From positions 186,001 through 250,000 of the forward strand of contig NZ_QMIG01000001.1 in assembly GCF_003287285.1 (NCBI RefSeq): a stretch of 64,000 nucleotides of DNA. Reading direction: 5' to 3'. Position 1 is the stretch's first letter. Each line of letters begins with the position of its first letter. The DNA comes from Phytoactinopolyspora halophila (lineage in GTDB: Bacteria > Actinomycetota > Actinomycetes > Jiangellales > Jiangellaceae). This document shows positions 34,501 to 42,990 of this stretch, piece after piece. The position numbers and the translations under genes were made by a program. A model generated the notes under the pieces. That model was not told the origin of the DNA, searched no databases, and saw only the letters and a program-made list of their open reading frames with translations.

Positions 34501-36520
34501 TGAAGCCGTCGCTCTCCGCGTCACCGCGCCACACGGCGACAAAGGCTTCCTGGAACAGCTCCTTGAGCCCACCGTCACCTGCGTGCACGCCGTCGAACCG
34601 GAGTCCGAAGTCGTAAATGTGGGCAGCCGTCTGCGCCTCATGCCGGTGTATTTCATACGGGCGCTCGTCGACCACCTCCACTCCCATCCGGGACAGCACC
34701 GGAAGCACCTGGGTGAGCGAAATCGAACTCCCCGTCCGGTAGATCTTGAGCCGCCGGTCGGTGGCCGGCGCACCCACCGGCTGGTAGAGGTTCAGCGCGA
34801 GCCCGTTGACGTCGGGGAGCTCTTCTAGCCGACGGACGTCGGCCGCTGCCGTGCGGGCTGGGAAATCTTCCTTGTAGCCCTCCGGGAATCCATCCTTGTA
34901 GCGGCGCAGCAGGCGGGCAGCGCTTTCCTCGCCGATTTGTTCGGCCAGCGCGTCGGAGAAGTCGTCCGTCCACGCTCGCGTGGCAGCTGCCAGCTGCCGC
35001 TCCAGCTCCTCCGCGTCGATATCGGGCAACGGCTGCTCGGGCGACTTGCGCACCACGAAATGCAGCCTCGCCAGCACGGACTCTCCCACCCGTGCGGTGA
35101 AATCGATCGATCCGCCGCCGGTCGCGTCCAGGAGCAGGCGCTGGATTCTCTCGCGCACGTCAGTGTTGTAACGATCACGCGGCAGGTAGACCAGAAACGA
35201 CAGGTAACGACCGTAGTCGTCCCTCCGGACGAACATCCGCAGCTGGCGCCGCTCCTGGAGGTTCACGACCGCCAATGCGATGGGGAAGAGCTCCTCGGCG
35301 GAGGTCTGGAACAGCTCGTCGCGGGGGTAGGTCTCCAGAACCTGGATCAGATCCTTGCCCGAATGACTCGTCGGCGCGAATCCGCTGCGCCGGATCACCT
35401 CCTGCACGCGCCGTCGAAGGACCGGTATGCGCAGCACGCTTTCGATGTAGGCCGCCGACGTGAACAAGCCGAGAAAGCGGCGCTCACCAGTGACGTTGCC
35501 CTCGTCGTCGAAGACCTTCACACCGATGTAGTCGAGGTACGCCGAACGATGCACCGTCGCCTTCGAGTTGGCCTTGGTGAGAACCAGGAGCTCTCTCTCC
35601 CGGGCCTTCGCCCGCACCTCCGGCGGCAGCTTGGCGAACGAGCCCGACAACTCTTGATCCGCGCGGAGTATGCCGAGGCCCGTCCCCGTCACGGGACGGA
35701 GGACGTCGTCACCCGGGGAGCCGGAGTCGTCGAGCACGTACTCGCGATAGCCGAGGAAGGTGAAGTGATCGTCCGCGAGCCAGCGCAACAACTGCCGGGC
35801 TTCCTCGACGTCTTCGGCATCGATCGGCAGGCGCTCGGCATCCAGCGAATCGGCGATCTCTTCACACCGCTGCCGCATCCGCTGCCAGTCCTCCACCGCA
35901 TCGCGGACATCGCGCAGCGCCGCGAGAAGCAGTTGCTCGATCTGGTGCTGTTCCTCCGGATCGTCGTGCCGGTCGATCTCGACGTGCATCCACGACTCGA
36001 CGATGGCGTCGGGGGTCTCCGCCACCCTGGGGTCGTTCTCGTCGTAGTCGCACACCTCCAGCAACGTGCCCGCGACATCGCGGCGCACGACGATCTGGGG
36101 ATGCATCACCACGTGGATGATGTTGTCGTTGTGATTCAGCGCCATCGTCACCGAGTCGACGAGAAAGGGCATGTCGTCGGTGACGATCTCCACTACGGTA
36201 CGGCCACACGACCAGCCGTGCTCGTCGACGGTCGGCGTGAAGACGTTGACCACCGCCACACCCTGGGGGCGGTACTCGGCGGTGCGCCAGTGCGACGCTG
36301 CCGCTCCGTAGACGTCCACGGGGTTGCGGTCCACGAGGTCTTCCGGGGCGACGTGGCGATAGTAGCGGCGAAGGAGGGCCGCCCGCGCCTGGTGGTCGTC
36401 GCCGGCTCTGGCGGCTGCACCGCCGGAATCCTCCCTTCCCCGGCTAGCAGCTCCCCGTTCGGCCACGGCAGCGGCCTTGTTGATCAGGTCGGACTTGGCT
36501 TCCTCCAACCGGTTGCGCAT
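31571..36520 (-). CDS. gdh: NAD-dependent glutamate dehydrogenase, large (180-kDa) type
   Basis: Start set at ATG 36520 behind GGGGAGTGGAGC, giving ~1649 residues. This is the large-GDH family (Bac_GDH) known from Streptomyces and Mycobacterium. The long N-terminal part has ACT-like regions ([32 protein letters not shown]) and LGYREYVLD. The catalytic core has [43 protein letters not shown] and [19 protein letters not shown]. It deaminates glutamate to 2-oxoglutarate with NAD. In mycobacteria such enzymes are inhibited by GarA; garA is not seen here. It is followed 125 bases downstream by fbiC on the same strand. Confidence 0.95.
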   Translation of the reverse strand: [1649 protein letters not shown]

Positions 36521-36680
36521 GCTCCATCCACTCCCCGCGGGTGCACCGCACACCTCGTTGTGTACGGTCATTTCCCACACTAGTGCGCCAACGAGGCTCC
36601 TGCAGGGCGATCATCCGGCAGGAGCGTGGGCGGCGCCACGTTGGTGAGACCAGAGGCGGCATACGTCAAGATGGGGAGTC

Positions 36681-37196
36681 ATGGACCTGCACAGCGAGCT
36701 TCGCTTCGAAGCCGACCCGTACGCCGTTTTCAGCATGTTGACCGACGAGGAATACATCGCCAAGAAGACGGCCGCCGCCAAGGCGCTGCGCCACGACGTG
36801 ACGGTGACGCATGATTTCGACGACGCCGGCCAGCCCACCGGACAGGTCACGATCAAGCTGGTCCGGGTGATGCCTCCCGACGTGCCGAACTTCGCCCGAC
36901 GCTTCGTCGGCGAGACGATCGACGTCAAGCAGACTGACACGTGGCGACCGGCCGCACCCGACGGCTCCCGGGACGGAGAGATCCATCTCGAAATGATCGG
37001 CATGCCCGTCACCTGTCACGGCCGGATGAGCCTGCGGGCCGCCGGTCCCAGCACGGTGCTCACCATCCGCGCGACGATCGAGGCGTCCGTTCCGCTGTTC
37101 GGGAACAAGATCGAAGAAGCTGTGCACCAGGGTCTGACCGAGGCAGCCCGAATCGAGGAGCAAGTCGGACGCGACTGGCTGGCCGGACCGCGCTGA
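36681..37196 (+). CDS. DUF2505 family protein
   Basis: This 171-residue protein starts at ATG 36681 with GGGGAG upstream. The layout is that of DUF2505, a START/SRPBCC-like fold common in actinomycetes: MDLHSELRFEADPYAVFSML, VTVTHDFDDAGQPTGQVTI, MPPDVPNFARRFVGE, and a C-terminal FGNKIEEAVHQGLTEAARIE. No enzymatic activity is known. It is transcribed divergently from gdh. Confidence 0.85.
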   Translation: MDLHSELRFEADPYAVFSMLTDEEYIAKKTAAAKALRHDVTVTHDFDDAGQPTGQVTIKLVRVMPPDVPNFARRFVGETIDVKQTDTWRPAAPDGSRDGEIHLEMIGMPVTCHGRMSLRAAGPSTVLTIRATIEASVPLFGNKIEEAVHQGLTEAARIEEQVGRDWLAGPR

Positions 37197-37252
37197 CAGC
37201 CCGGAACGGACCCAGTATCACCTGACGAGTATGAGCTAGCGGCCGGGCATGC

Positions 37253-37882
37253 TCAGCGCCCGGGCATCCCACCGTCCACGGCACGCAGCGGCACGCTCCG
37301 CTCCGGCGCGCCGTTGCGCCGCCCGGCCTGACGTGGAGCAGAAGGCGTCTCGCCCGAGTGGGCGGCATGCGCCGAATGAGCCGAGTGCGTCGCATGAGTT
37401 GACGACGAAGACGAGGTGTCACCGTTCTCGCGCTCGACGAGCGCCTGCGCGATGTCGGCCGGACCGGTGACCATCATCGCCAGCGCCCGGCCGAGATCGT
37501 CCCGGTCGACTGGCTCGTCGGCGGTGCGCCGGAGACGGTCGGAGAGATCGACGACCTTGTCCGCCGAGCCGAGTGCGTTGCGTGCGGCCGTCAGATGCCC
37601 CCGCTGCAGCGGACGGCCGGCGATCAGTTGAGCAAGGGCATCGGCGGTATCGCCCCAGTCCGATGCCGAGACCTGCTCCCCGACCAACCCGGCCACGCCG
37701 CCGATGACGCGGTCGGCTGCGGCCACCAGTTTTTCTGCGGTCTCGCTGTCGCTGTCGAGCGCGGCGAGCCGCAGAGCGACCGCGGTGACCAGTGCGCTAT
37801 CGGCCGGACTGCGCCGGGGCTGGGAAAGGAGCCGCACGGCCCGCGCGACATACGGCCGGGTTGGCAACCGATCATCCATCAC
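37253..37882 (-). CDS. Uncharacterised protein with His-rich tail, downstream of pruA
   Basis: This 209-residue protein starts at GTG 37882 or ATG 37879. I do not recognise the family. The first ~150 residues are helical (LPTRPYVARAVRLLSQP, LVTAVALRLAALDSDS, DLGRALAMMVTGPADIAQAL). The tail has Ser-rich SSSSS then THATHSAHSAHAAHSGE, with His at every third position, and a basic disordered end. It begins 38 bases after the pruA stop on the same strand, so co-transcription is likely and a link to proline catabolism or its control is possible. No membrane segment or signal peptide. Confidence 0.6.
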   Translation of the reverse strand: MMDDRLPTRPYVARAVRLLSQPRRSPADSALVTAVALRLAALDSDSETAEKLVAAADRVIGGVAGLVGEQVSASDWGDTADALAQLIAGRPLQRGHLTAARNALGSADKVVDLSDRLRRTADEPVDRDDLGRALAMMVTGPADIAQALVERENGDTSSSSSTHATHSAHSAHAAHSGETPSAPRQAGRRNGAPERSVPLRAVDGGMPGR

Positions 37883-37920
37883 TGTGACACCTCGTGTTCA
37901 TCGATCGAGTCATGGGCATC

Positions 37921-39579
37921 TCAACCCATGTGGGCGTATTCATGCCTTCGTGGTGGGACGAACGTCTCCTTGATAGCACGTGTGCTGGTCCATCGCAGGA
38001 GATTCTGCACGGAACCAGCTTTATCATTCGTTCCGCTGGCCCGGGCTCCTCCAAATGGCTGTTGTCCGACGATCGATCCGGTGGGCTTGTCGTTGACATA
38101 GAAATTGCCGGCAGCGAACCGTAGCGCATCCGTTGCCTCCGCGATCGCCGATCGATCTTGCGCGACGATGGATCCGGTCAACGCGTATGGTGCAACACTC
38201 TCCATCTGTGCCAACACCCGGTGGTAGTCGGAGTCATCGTACACATAGACCCCGAGAATCGGACCGAAGTACTCGGTGGTGAAGATCTCATTCTCCGGAT
38301 CTGAGCTCTCCAGCACGGTGGGGCGGACGAACCAGCCTTCCGAATCATCCAGCTGGCCACCGGCAACCACCTGGACCGACGGGTCCGAATGTGCCCGGTC
38401 GAGAGCCGCGGTGTGCTTGGCGAAGGCGCGATCGTCGATCACGGCGCCAAGGAAGTTCGACAGGTCGGTGACCGACCCCATCGGCAGCGATTCGGTGAGC
38501 GAGAGGAAGTCGTCGCGCATCCGGTCCCACACGCTACGCGGAACGTAGGCCCGCGACGCGGCGGAGCATTTCTGCCCTTGATATTCGTAGGCGCCCCGGA
38601 TCAGTGCCGTGCGCAACACGTCCTCGTCCGCGCTCGGGTGCGCCACGACGAAGTCCTTGCCGCCAGTCTCCCCGACGATCCGCGGATAGTTACGGTAACT
38701 GGCGATGTTCTCGCCAACCGAGCGCCACAGCGTCTGGAACGTCCGCGTGGACCCGGTGAAATGAATCCCGGCAAGATCGGGATCGGCCAGCGCCACCTCG
38801 GAGACGGCCTGCCCGTCGCCGGTCAGCATGTTGATCACGCCGGGTGGCAGGCCTGCCGCCTCGAGCACCTGCATGGTGATCTCCGCCGCCAGCTGCTGGC
38901 TCGGACTCGGTTTCCAGATCACCGTGTTGCCCATCAGCGCGGGTGCCGTTGGAAGGTTGCCCGCGATAGCGGTGAAATTGAACGGCGTGATGGCGTAGAC
39001 GAATCCTTCGAGTGGGCGGTGATCGACCCGGTTCCAGACACCGCGGCTGTGCGCGACGGGCTGTTCTTCGAGGATCTGCCGGCCGAATGCGACGTTGAAG
39101 CGCCAGAAGTCGACCAGCTCACAGACGGCATCGATCTCGGATTGGATGATCGTCTTCGACTGGCCGAGCATGGTCGCGGCATTGAGCTGCTGGCGGAACG
39201 GACCCGAGGCGAGGTCGGCCGCCTTGAGGAACACCGCGGCGCGGTCATCGTAAGACAACGCTCGCCAGGCCGGCGCGGCCTCCTTCGCCGCGGTGATCGC
39301 CGCGCGAGCGTCATCGGCGGTAGCGTTTCCCATCGTGCCCAGGACGCTGTGGCGCGCATGCGGTTGCACGACCTGCATCTCTTCGCCACCACCGAGCTTG
39401 CGATCTCCACCGATGGCGCACGGAAGATCGTGACGCACCGCCGAGAGCTCAGCCAATGCACTCTGCAGCGTCTCACGTTCCGGAGAACCCGACGCGTACG
39501 ACAAGACGGGCTCGTTGACGGCCGGAGGTACGTTCGTCACGGCGTCGAAACCACTGCTGGGTACGGACTTCGCAGGCAT
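37921..39579 (-). CDS. pruA: L-glutamate gamma-semialdehyde dehydrogenase (P5C dehydrogenase)
   Basis: This 552-residue aldehyde dehydrogenase is of the monofunctional PruA type. Signatures: FVYAITPFNFTAIAGNLPTAPAL (split motif), FTGSTRTFQTLW, catalytic Glu304 in VGETGGKDF and catalytic Cys338 in YQGQKCSAASR. The C-terminus is QPFGGARASGTNDKAGS. It oxidises the semialdehyde from proline to glutamate with NAD. No proline dehydrogenase gene is adjacent in this window. The large GDH encoded nearby could take the product onward to 2-oxoglutarate. Confidence 0.95.
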   Translation of the reverse strand: MPAKSVPSSGFDAVTNVPPAVNEPVLSYASGSPERETLQSALAELSAVRHDLPCAIGGDRKLGGGEEMQVVQPHARHSVLGTMGNATADDARAAITAAKEAAPAWRALSYDDRAAVFLKAADLASGPFRQQLNAATMLGQSKTIIQSEIDAVCELVDFWRFNVAFGRQILEEQPVAHSRGVWNRVDHRPLEGFVYAITPFNFTAIAGNLPTAPALMGNTVIWKPSPSQQLAAEITMQVLEAAGLPPGVINMLTGDGQAVSEVALADPDLAGIHFTGSTRTFQTLWRSVGENIASYRNYPRIVGETGGKDFVVAHPSADEDVLRTALIRGAYEYQGQKCSAASRAYVPRSVWDRMRDDFLSLTESLPMGSVTDLSNFLGAVIDDRAFAKHTAALDRAHSDPSVQVVAGGQLDDSEGWFVRPTVLESSDPENEIFTTEYFGPILGVYVYDDSDYHRVLAQMESVAPYALTGSIVAQDRSAIAEATDALRFAAGNFYVNDKPTGSIVGQQPFGGARASGTNDKAGSVQNLLRWTSTRAIKETFVPPRRHEYAHMG

Positions 39580-39753
39580 GGTTCAAGCTCCGTTCATCGC
39601 ATCGGCAACGCCTCTCATGTCAAGTATCCACCCCATCGTGGACTGCGCGAACCCCCGTGCCCGACCTTTCCAGGCGTGGTTTCGCTTGCACTGACCAGCA
39701 CACACGCGCACCGATCGACGCATAATTGCACTCGCCCTGTTCAGCGCACTGCT

Positions 39754-40731
39754 TCAGGCCGCGTCCCGTCGCGCGCCCAGTGCCTCCGCCGAGGTCTGTA
39801 ACGACGTCTCCAGCACCCGCCGCCTTCGGATGGTGTCCATCATGTTCCCTCCCATCGCCACGAGATCGGCAGGACCCGGCGCGAGCACGGTGACTCGCGC
39901 GCCATCCGCGTGCAGCTTGCCCACTTCGTGCATGCACCTGCGGGTCACCCGCTTGCGCCACGTCCGCTCGAGGCGGGGCAGCACCGCACGGGGGCGGTCG
40001 CTCTCGAACGACACGGCCGGAGCGACAACGAACACCTCGTCGAGTCCCAGACCTGCGAGCAGATCTACGGACGTCGCCGAACACGCGCCCCCGTCGACGT
40101 AGCGACGTCCACCGATCGGCACCGGAGCGAACCATCCCGGTACGGCACACGAGGCCATGACGGCAGTCGGCAGGTCGGTTTCCGGCGCATCCGCACGCCC
40201 GAAAGCGACCCGGCGGCCCGATTCGTAATCCATGGCCACGACCCACACGTTCGGATGGGCCGGCCACTGCCGGCTCGGGTACACCGTGTCGATCAATTCG
40301 CTCACGCTGCGCAACGTGCCGCGCCCTTGTGGCAGTAACGCCGAGAACACTGCCGTCGGCGGCATCTTGCGCAGCCGCGTCACGTTACGTGCCACCATGC
40401 GCGGCGAGCCCATACCCAGTCGTGGCATCGGTGGGCGAGCCCCTCCGGTCGCGGAATCGTAGTCCCACTGGTATCTGGACAGTGGCCCGTCGACCTCGTT
40501 GCCACGTTGATGCTCGCGAAGATCATGGACGCTCACTCCGGCACCGAGCAGCGCTGCCGTCACCGCTCCGGCCGACGTTCCGACGACGTGATCGACATCT
40601 CGCAGGTCCGTTCCGGTGCTCTCCTCGATGGCCGTCAACGCCCCCACGGTCCACGCTGCACCGAGCGGCCCACCCCCGCCGAGCACCAGACCTCGGCGAG
40701 GCGGGTTACTGTGCCTGCGCGCATCCGTCAT
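39754..40731 (-). CDS. Patatin-like phospholipase
   Basis: This 325-residue protein has the patatin catalytic dyad: the oxyanion loop LVLGGGGPLG (residues 16-24), nucleophile Ser53 in GTSAG and Asp213 in YVDGGACSATSVDLL. No signal peptide is seen, so it is probably cytoplasmic or membrane-associated through its lipid substrate. The likely reaction is acyl-ester hydrolysis of phospholipids. It appears to stand alone; the 66 bases to the CpaE-like gene hold no obvious terminator. Confidence 0.9.
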   Translation of the reverse strand: MTDARRHSNPPRRGLVLGGGGPLGAAWTVGALTAIEESTGTDLRDVDHVVGTSAGAVTAALLGAGVSVHDLREHQRGNEVDGPLSRYQWDYDSATGGARPPMPRLGMGSPRMVARNVTRLRKMPPTAVFSALLPQGRGTLRSVSELIDTVYPSRQWPAHPNVWVVAMDYESGRRVAFGRADAPETDLPTAVMASCAVPGWFAPVPIGGRRYVDGGACSATSVDLLAGLGLDEVFVVAPAVSFESDRPRAVLPRLERTWRKRVTRRCMHEVGKLHADGARVTVLAPGPADLVAMGGNMMDTIRRRRVLETSLQTSAEALGARRDAA

Positions 40732-40797
40732 GTAGCTATTGTGCGGCAGAAACGCTGTAGATGCCCGGGACAGGCGGCACCGGGCGGACCGTGCCCT

Positions 40798-42165
40798 TCA
40801 CCGACGTAAGCGGAACAGGCCACGTCTGGGCGCCAGGGCTTCGAACCCAAGCAGCGTTCGGCTCAGTGCTTGTATGCTCTGCCGGGCTCCGGACGCGGGA
40901 GCAGCTTCGGCCAGGCTCAATCCTCCCGCGAGCGCCGCGTCCAACGCGTCGGGATCGTCGGGCACGTACACGGGATTGCGGATCCCGGCATAGCGCTGCA
41001 AGGCGTCGCCGATCTGGCTCGTGGGATCCGGGCCGGCAACGGAACCCCGCACCCGATTGACGACGACGGTGAGGACGGCTTCCGGGACGGCTTCGCCGAG
41101 GTCCGACAGTCCCCTGACCAACCGGGCAAGGCCGACCGGATCGCCGGCACCGACCACCACGACGACGTCGGCGGCCTGCAACGTGGCCAGTGTCGCGCCG
41201 TTACGCTGCGGCGCGGCGGTGTCGAAACGCAGCGCCTCGTCCTCTTCCACGCAGAACCCGCAATCCACCACGGTGGTCGCCGCGACCGAGCGCATCTCGT
41301 CGTAGACCGTCTCGAGCGCCGCGGGTCGCAGTTCCGGCCACCGGACGGCGCGCGGGATTCCGGTCAAGACATGCAGTGCAGGCGCGACCCAGCGGGCATG
41401 GCGGGCAAGCGAGATCGCGTCGAGTGCGCCATCGTTGGCCAGCCGCGCCGCGCCGGCAAGGCCCGGAGCCTCGTCGAGCAGGCCCAGCACTTGCGCGATC
41501 GACGCGCCATAGGTGTCCGCGTCGGCGAGCATCGTCGGCAGGCCCAACAGTGCCGATTCCATCGCGATATTGACCGCCAGCGTCGTGCGTCCCGGCGAAC
41601 CGCATGGCCCCCACACGGCGATCAGGCGGCCACGCTGCCCGCTGCTCTCCACGAAGGCGAGGGCGTCCGCGTCTGCTTCAGCCTCCCGCGCCACACCATC
41701 GGGGCGCACAGTGGCATCGGTGTCCGTCCCCTTCGCCCTCCCGTCACCCTGCTGCGGCGACGTCGTCGCGCCGGCCTCCGCGACCGCCTGCAGGATGGTC
41801 TCGGCCAGCTCCTTCGGCCCGATGTCGACGGGCACGACATGCCGCACGCCAAGACGGGACAATCGCGCGTCGACGCCGGTATCGCCGGGCGGGCGCACCC
41901 CGATCACGCCTACCCGGGATCGGCGAAGGCTGCTCACCGTCTCGCGGTCGAGGTGGCGCATGTCTTCACCCAAGAGGACCGCCTGCCCGATGCCGGCACC
42001 GACGGTCGCCAGCAACTCGGCGACGTCGACGCAGCGGCGTACCACGGCGATCCGGCCTGGAGCGATCTCCAGGGTCTTCACCAGCTGCGCGTCCCACCCG
42101 GCGGCACTCACCGCGGTCAGTACCTGAACGTCGTGTGTGCGGCCACCCGCTGCGAATCCAGACAT
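40798..42165 (-). CDS. CpaE-like MinD/ParA-family ATPase with altered P-loop
   Basis: This 455-residue protein has an N-terminal receiver-like domain (~10-130) without clear phospho-Asp chemistry, a disordered acidic linker (~135-175) and a MinD/ParA domain. The P-loop is VWGPCGSPGRTTLAVNIA (about 185-201), where the usual lysine is Arg193 and the signature lysine is missing. TMLADADTYGASIAQVLGL and VVDCGF match the other SIMIBI motifs. CpaE/TadZ proteins position Tad pili. This gene and the SAF protein gene upstream could supply parts missing from the Tad operon 14 kb away. It follows the SAF gene by 9 bases. Confidence 0.75.
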   Translation of the reverse strand: MSGFAAGGRTHDVQVLTAVSAAGWDAQLVKTLEIAPGRIAVVRRCVDVAELLATVGAGIGQAVLLGEDMRHLDRETVSSLRRSRVGVIGVRPPGDTGVDARLSRLGVRHVVPVDIGPKELAETILQAVAEAGATTSPQQGDGRAKGTDTDATVRPDGVAREAEADADALAFVESSGQRGRLIAVWGPCGSPGRTTLAVNIAMESALLGLPTMLADADTYGASIAQVLGLLDEAPGLAGAARLANDGALDAISLARHARWVAPALHVLTGIPRAVRWPELRPAALETVYDEMRSVAATTVVDCGFCVEEDEALRFDTAAPQRNGATLATLQAADVVVVVGAGDPVGLARLVRGLSDLGEAVPEAVLTVVVNRVRGSVAGPDPTSQIGDALQRYAGIRNPVYVPDDPDALDAALAGGLSLAEAAPASGARQSIQALSRTLLGFEALAPRRGLFRLRR

Positions 42166-42174
42166 GGCCCCTCC

Positions 42175-42891
42175 TCACGGAAGCTGCGACAACGAAACGT
42201 TGCCGCTCCGGCTCGCCGCGACGAGCCGGCTCACCAGCTCGTCGAGCTCGTCGCCATCCGATGCGCGAACAGCCACATCGACGGTGGCGTGCTGACTACC
42301 CATACCCAGCCCCGCCCCCGTGTCGGCTTCGACAACCGTCACCGCCGAGACGAGCTTCTCGGCCGTTTCATCCTCGACCGAGATCGCCCACACGTCGACA
42401 GAGTCACCCGCGGTGAGGCCCGCCGGTACCTGCCCTCCGGGAACGGCCAAGGTGAGATAGCGCAGCGCCTCTGGCGTCGATTCCATCTCGTCGACGGGCA
42501 TCACGGCTGATCGCGACAGCAGCTCACCCGCTTCGAGATCGTGCACCGTCACGTACCCGTCGCCGAGCTCGCCCGTGTAGTAACGGTCGATCCCGGCATC
42601 GAACGCGACGTCGACAGCCTGCACCAGATCCGGCGTCAACGGCTCGCCCGGCCCGAGATCACGTGCTGCTGCCAGCACGGGCACGGTGTCGTTCGCGGCG
42701 GCGACCACGCGCACACCGGCGACCACAGACACCAGGACGAGGAGCGCACCGATGATCAGTTGGGGATGGCGCCACCGGACCCGGCGCGCCCGCACACCTC
42801 GCGGCGATTCGGGCTCGCCCGATACTTCCGGGCCGGTGCCCGGCAGGGAACTCAACAGCATCCGCAAAGAATAGCTAATGCTCGCGAACAT
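42175..42891 (-). CDS. SAF-domain membrane protein (CpaB/RcpC-like)
   Basis: This 238-residue protein has a cytoplasmic basic N-terminus, one membrane segment (LIIGALLVLVSVVAGVRVV) and an external SAF domain: VLAAARDLGPGEPLTPDLVQAV, LEAGELLSRSAVM and LAVPGGQVPAGLTAGDSVDVW. That is the opening half of CpaB/RcpC, the Flp pilus periplasmic factor. Start may instead be ATG 42861. It is followed by the CpaE-like gene. Confidence 0.75.
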   Translation of the reverse strand: MFASISYSLRMLLSSLPGTGPEVSGEPESPRGVRARRVRWRHPQLIIGALLVLVSVVAGVRVVAAANDTVPVLAAARDLGPGEPLTPDLVQAVDVAFDAGIDRYYTGELGDGYVTVHDLEAGELLSRSAVMPVDEMESTPEALRYLTLAVPGGQVPAGLTAGDSVDVWAISVEDETAEKLVSAVTVVEADTGAGLGMGSQHATVDVAVRASDGDELDELVSRLVAASRSGNVSLSQLP

Positions 42892-42990
42892 AGGAAGCCA
42901 GGGACAGCACCGCGGAAATACCGGCGAATCACGGACAATCGCTGCAAGCGGGCGAATATAGGTCGGACTGCACGGAGCGGCGACGGGACG

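Noticed and set aside
34937-36583. Long plus-strand open frame opposite the NAD-GDH gene, and similar ones at 32627-33877
   Set aside because: They are composition shadows of a clear 1649-residue enzyme and contain no family motif.
38389-39801. Plus-strand 470-codon frame opposite pruA
   Set aside because: PruA has both catalytic residues and full length on the minus strand.
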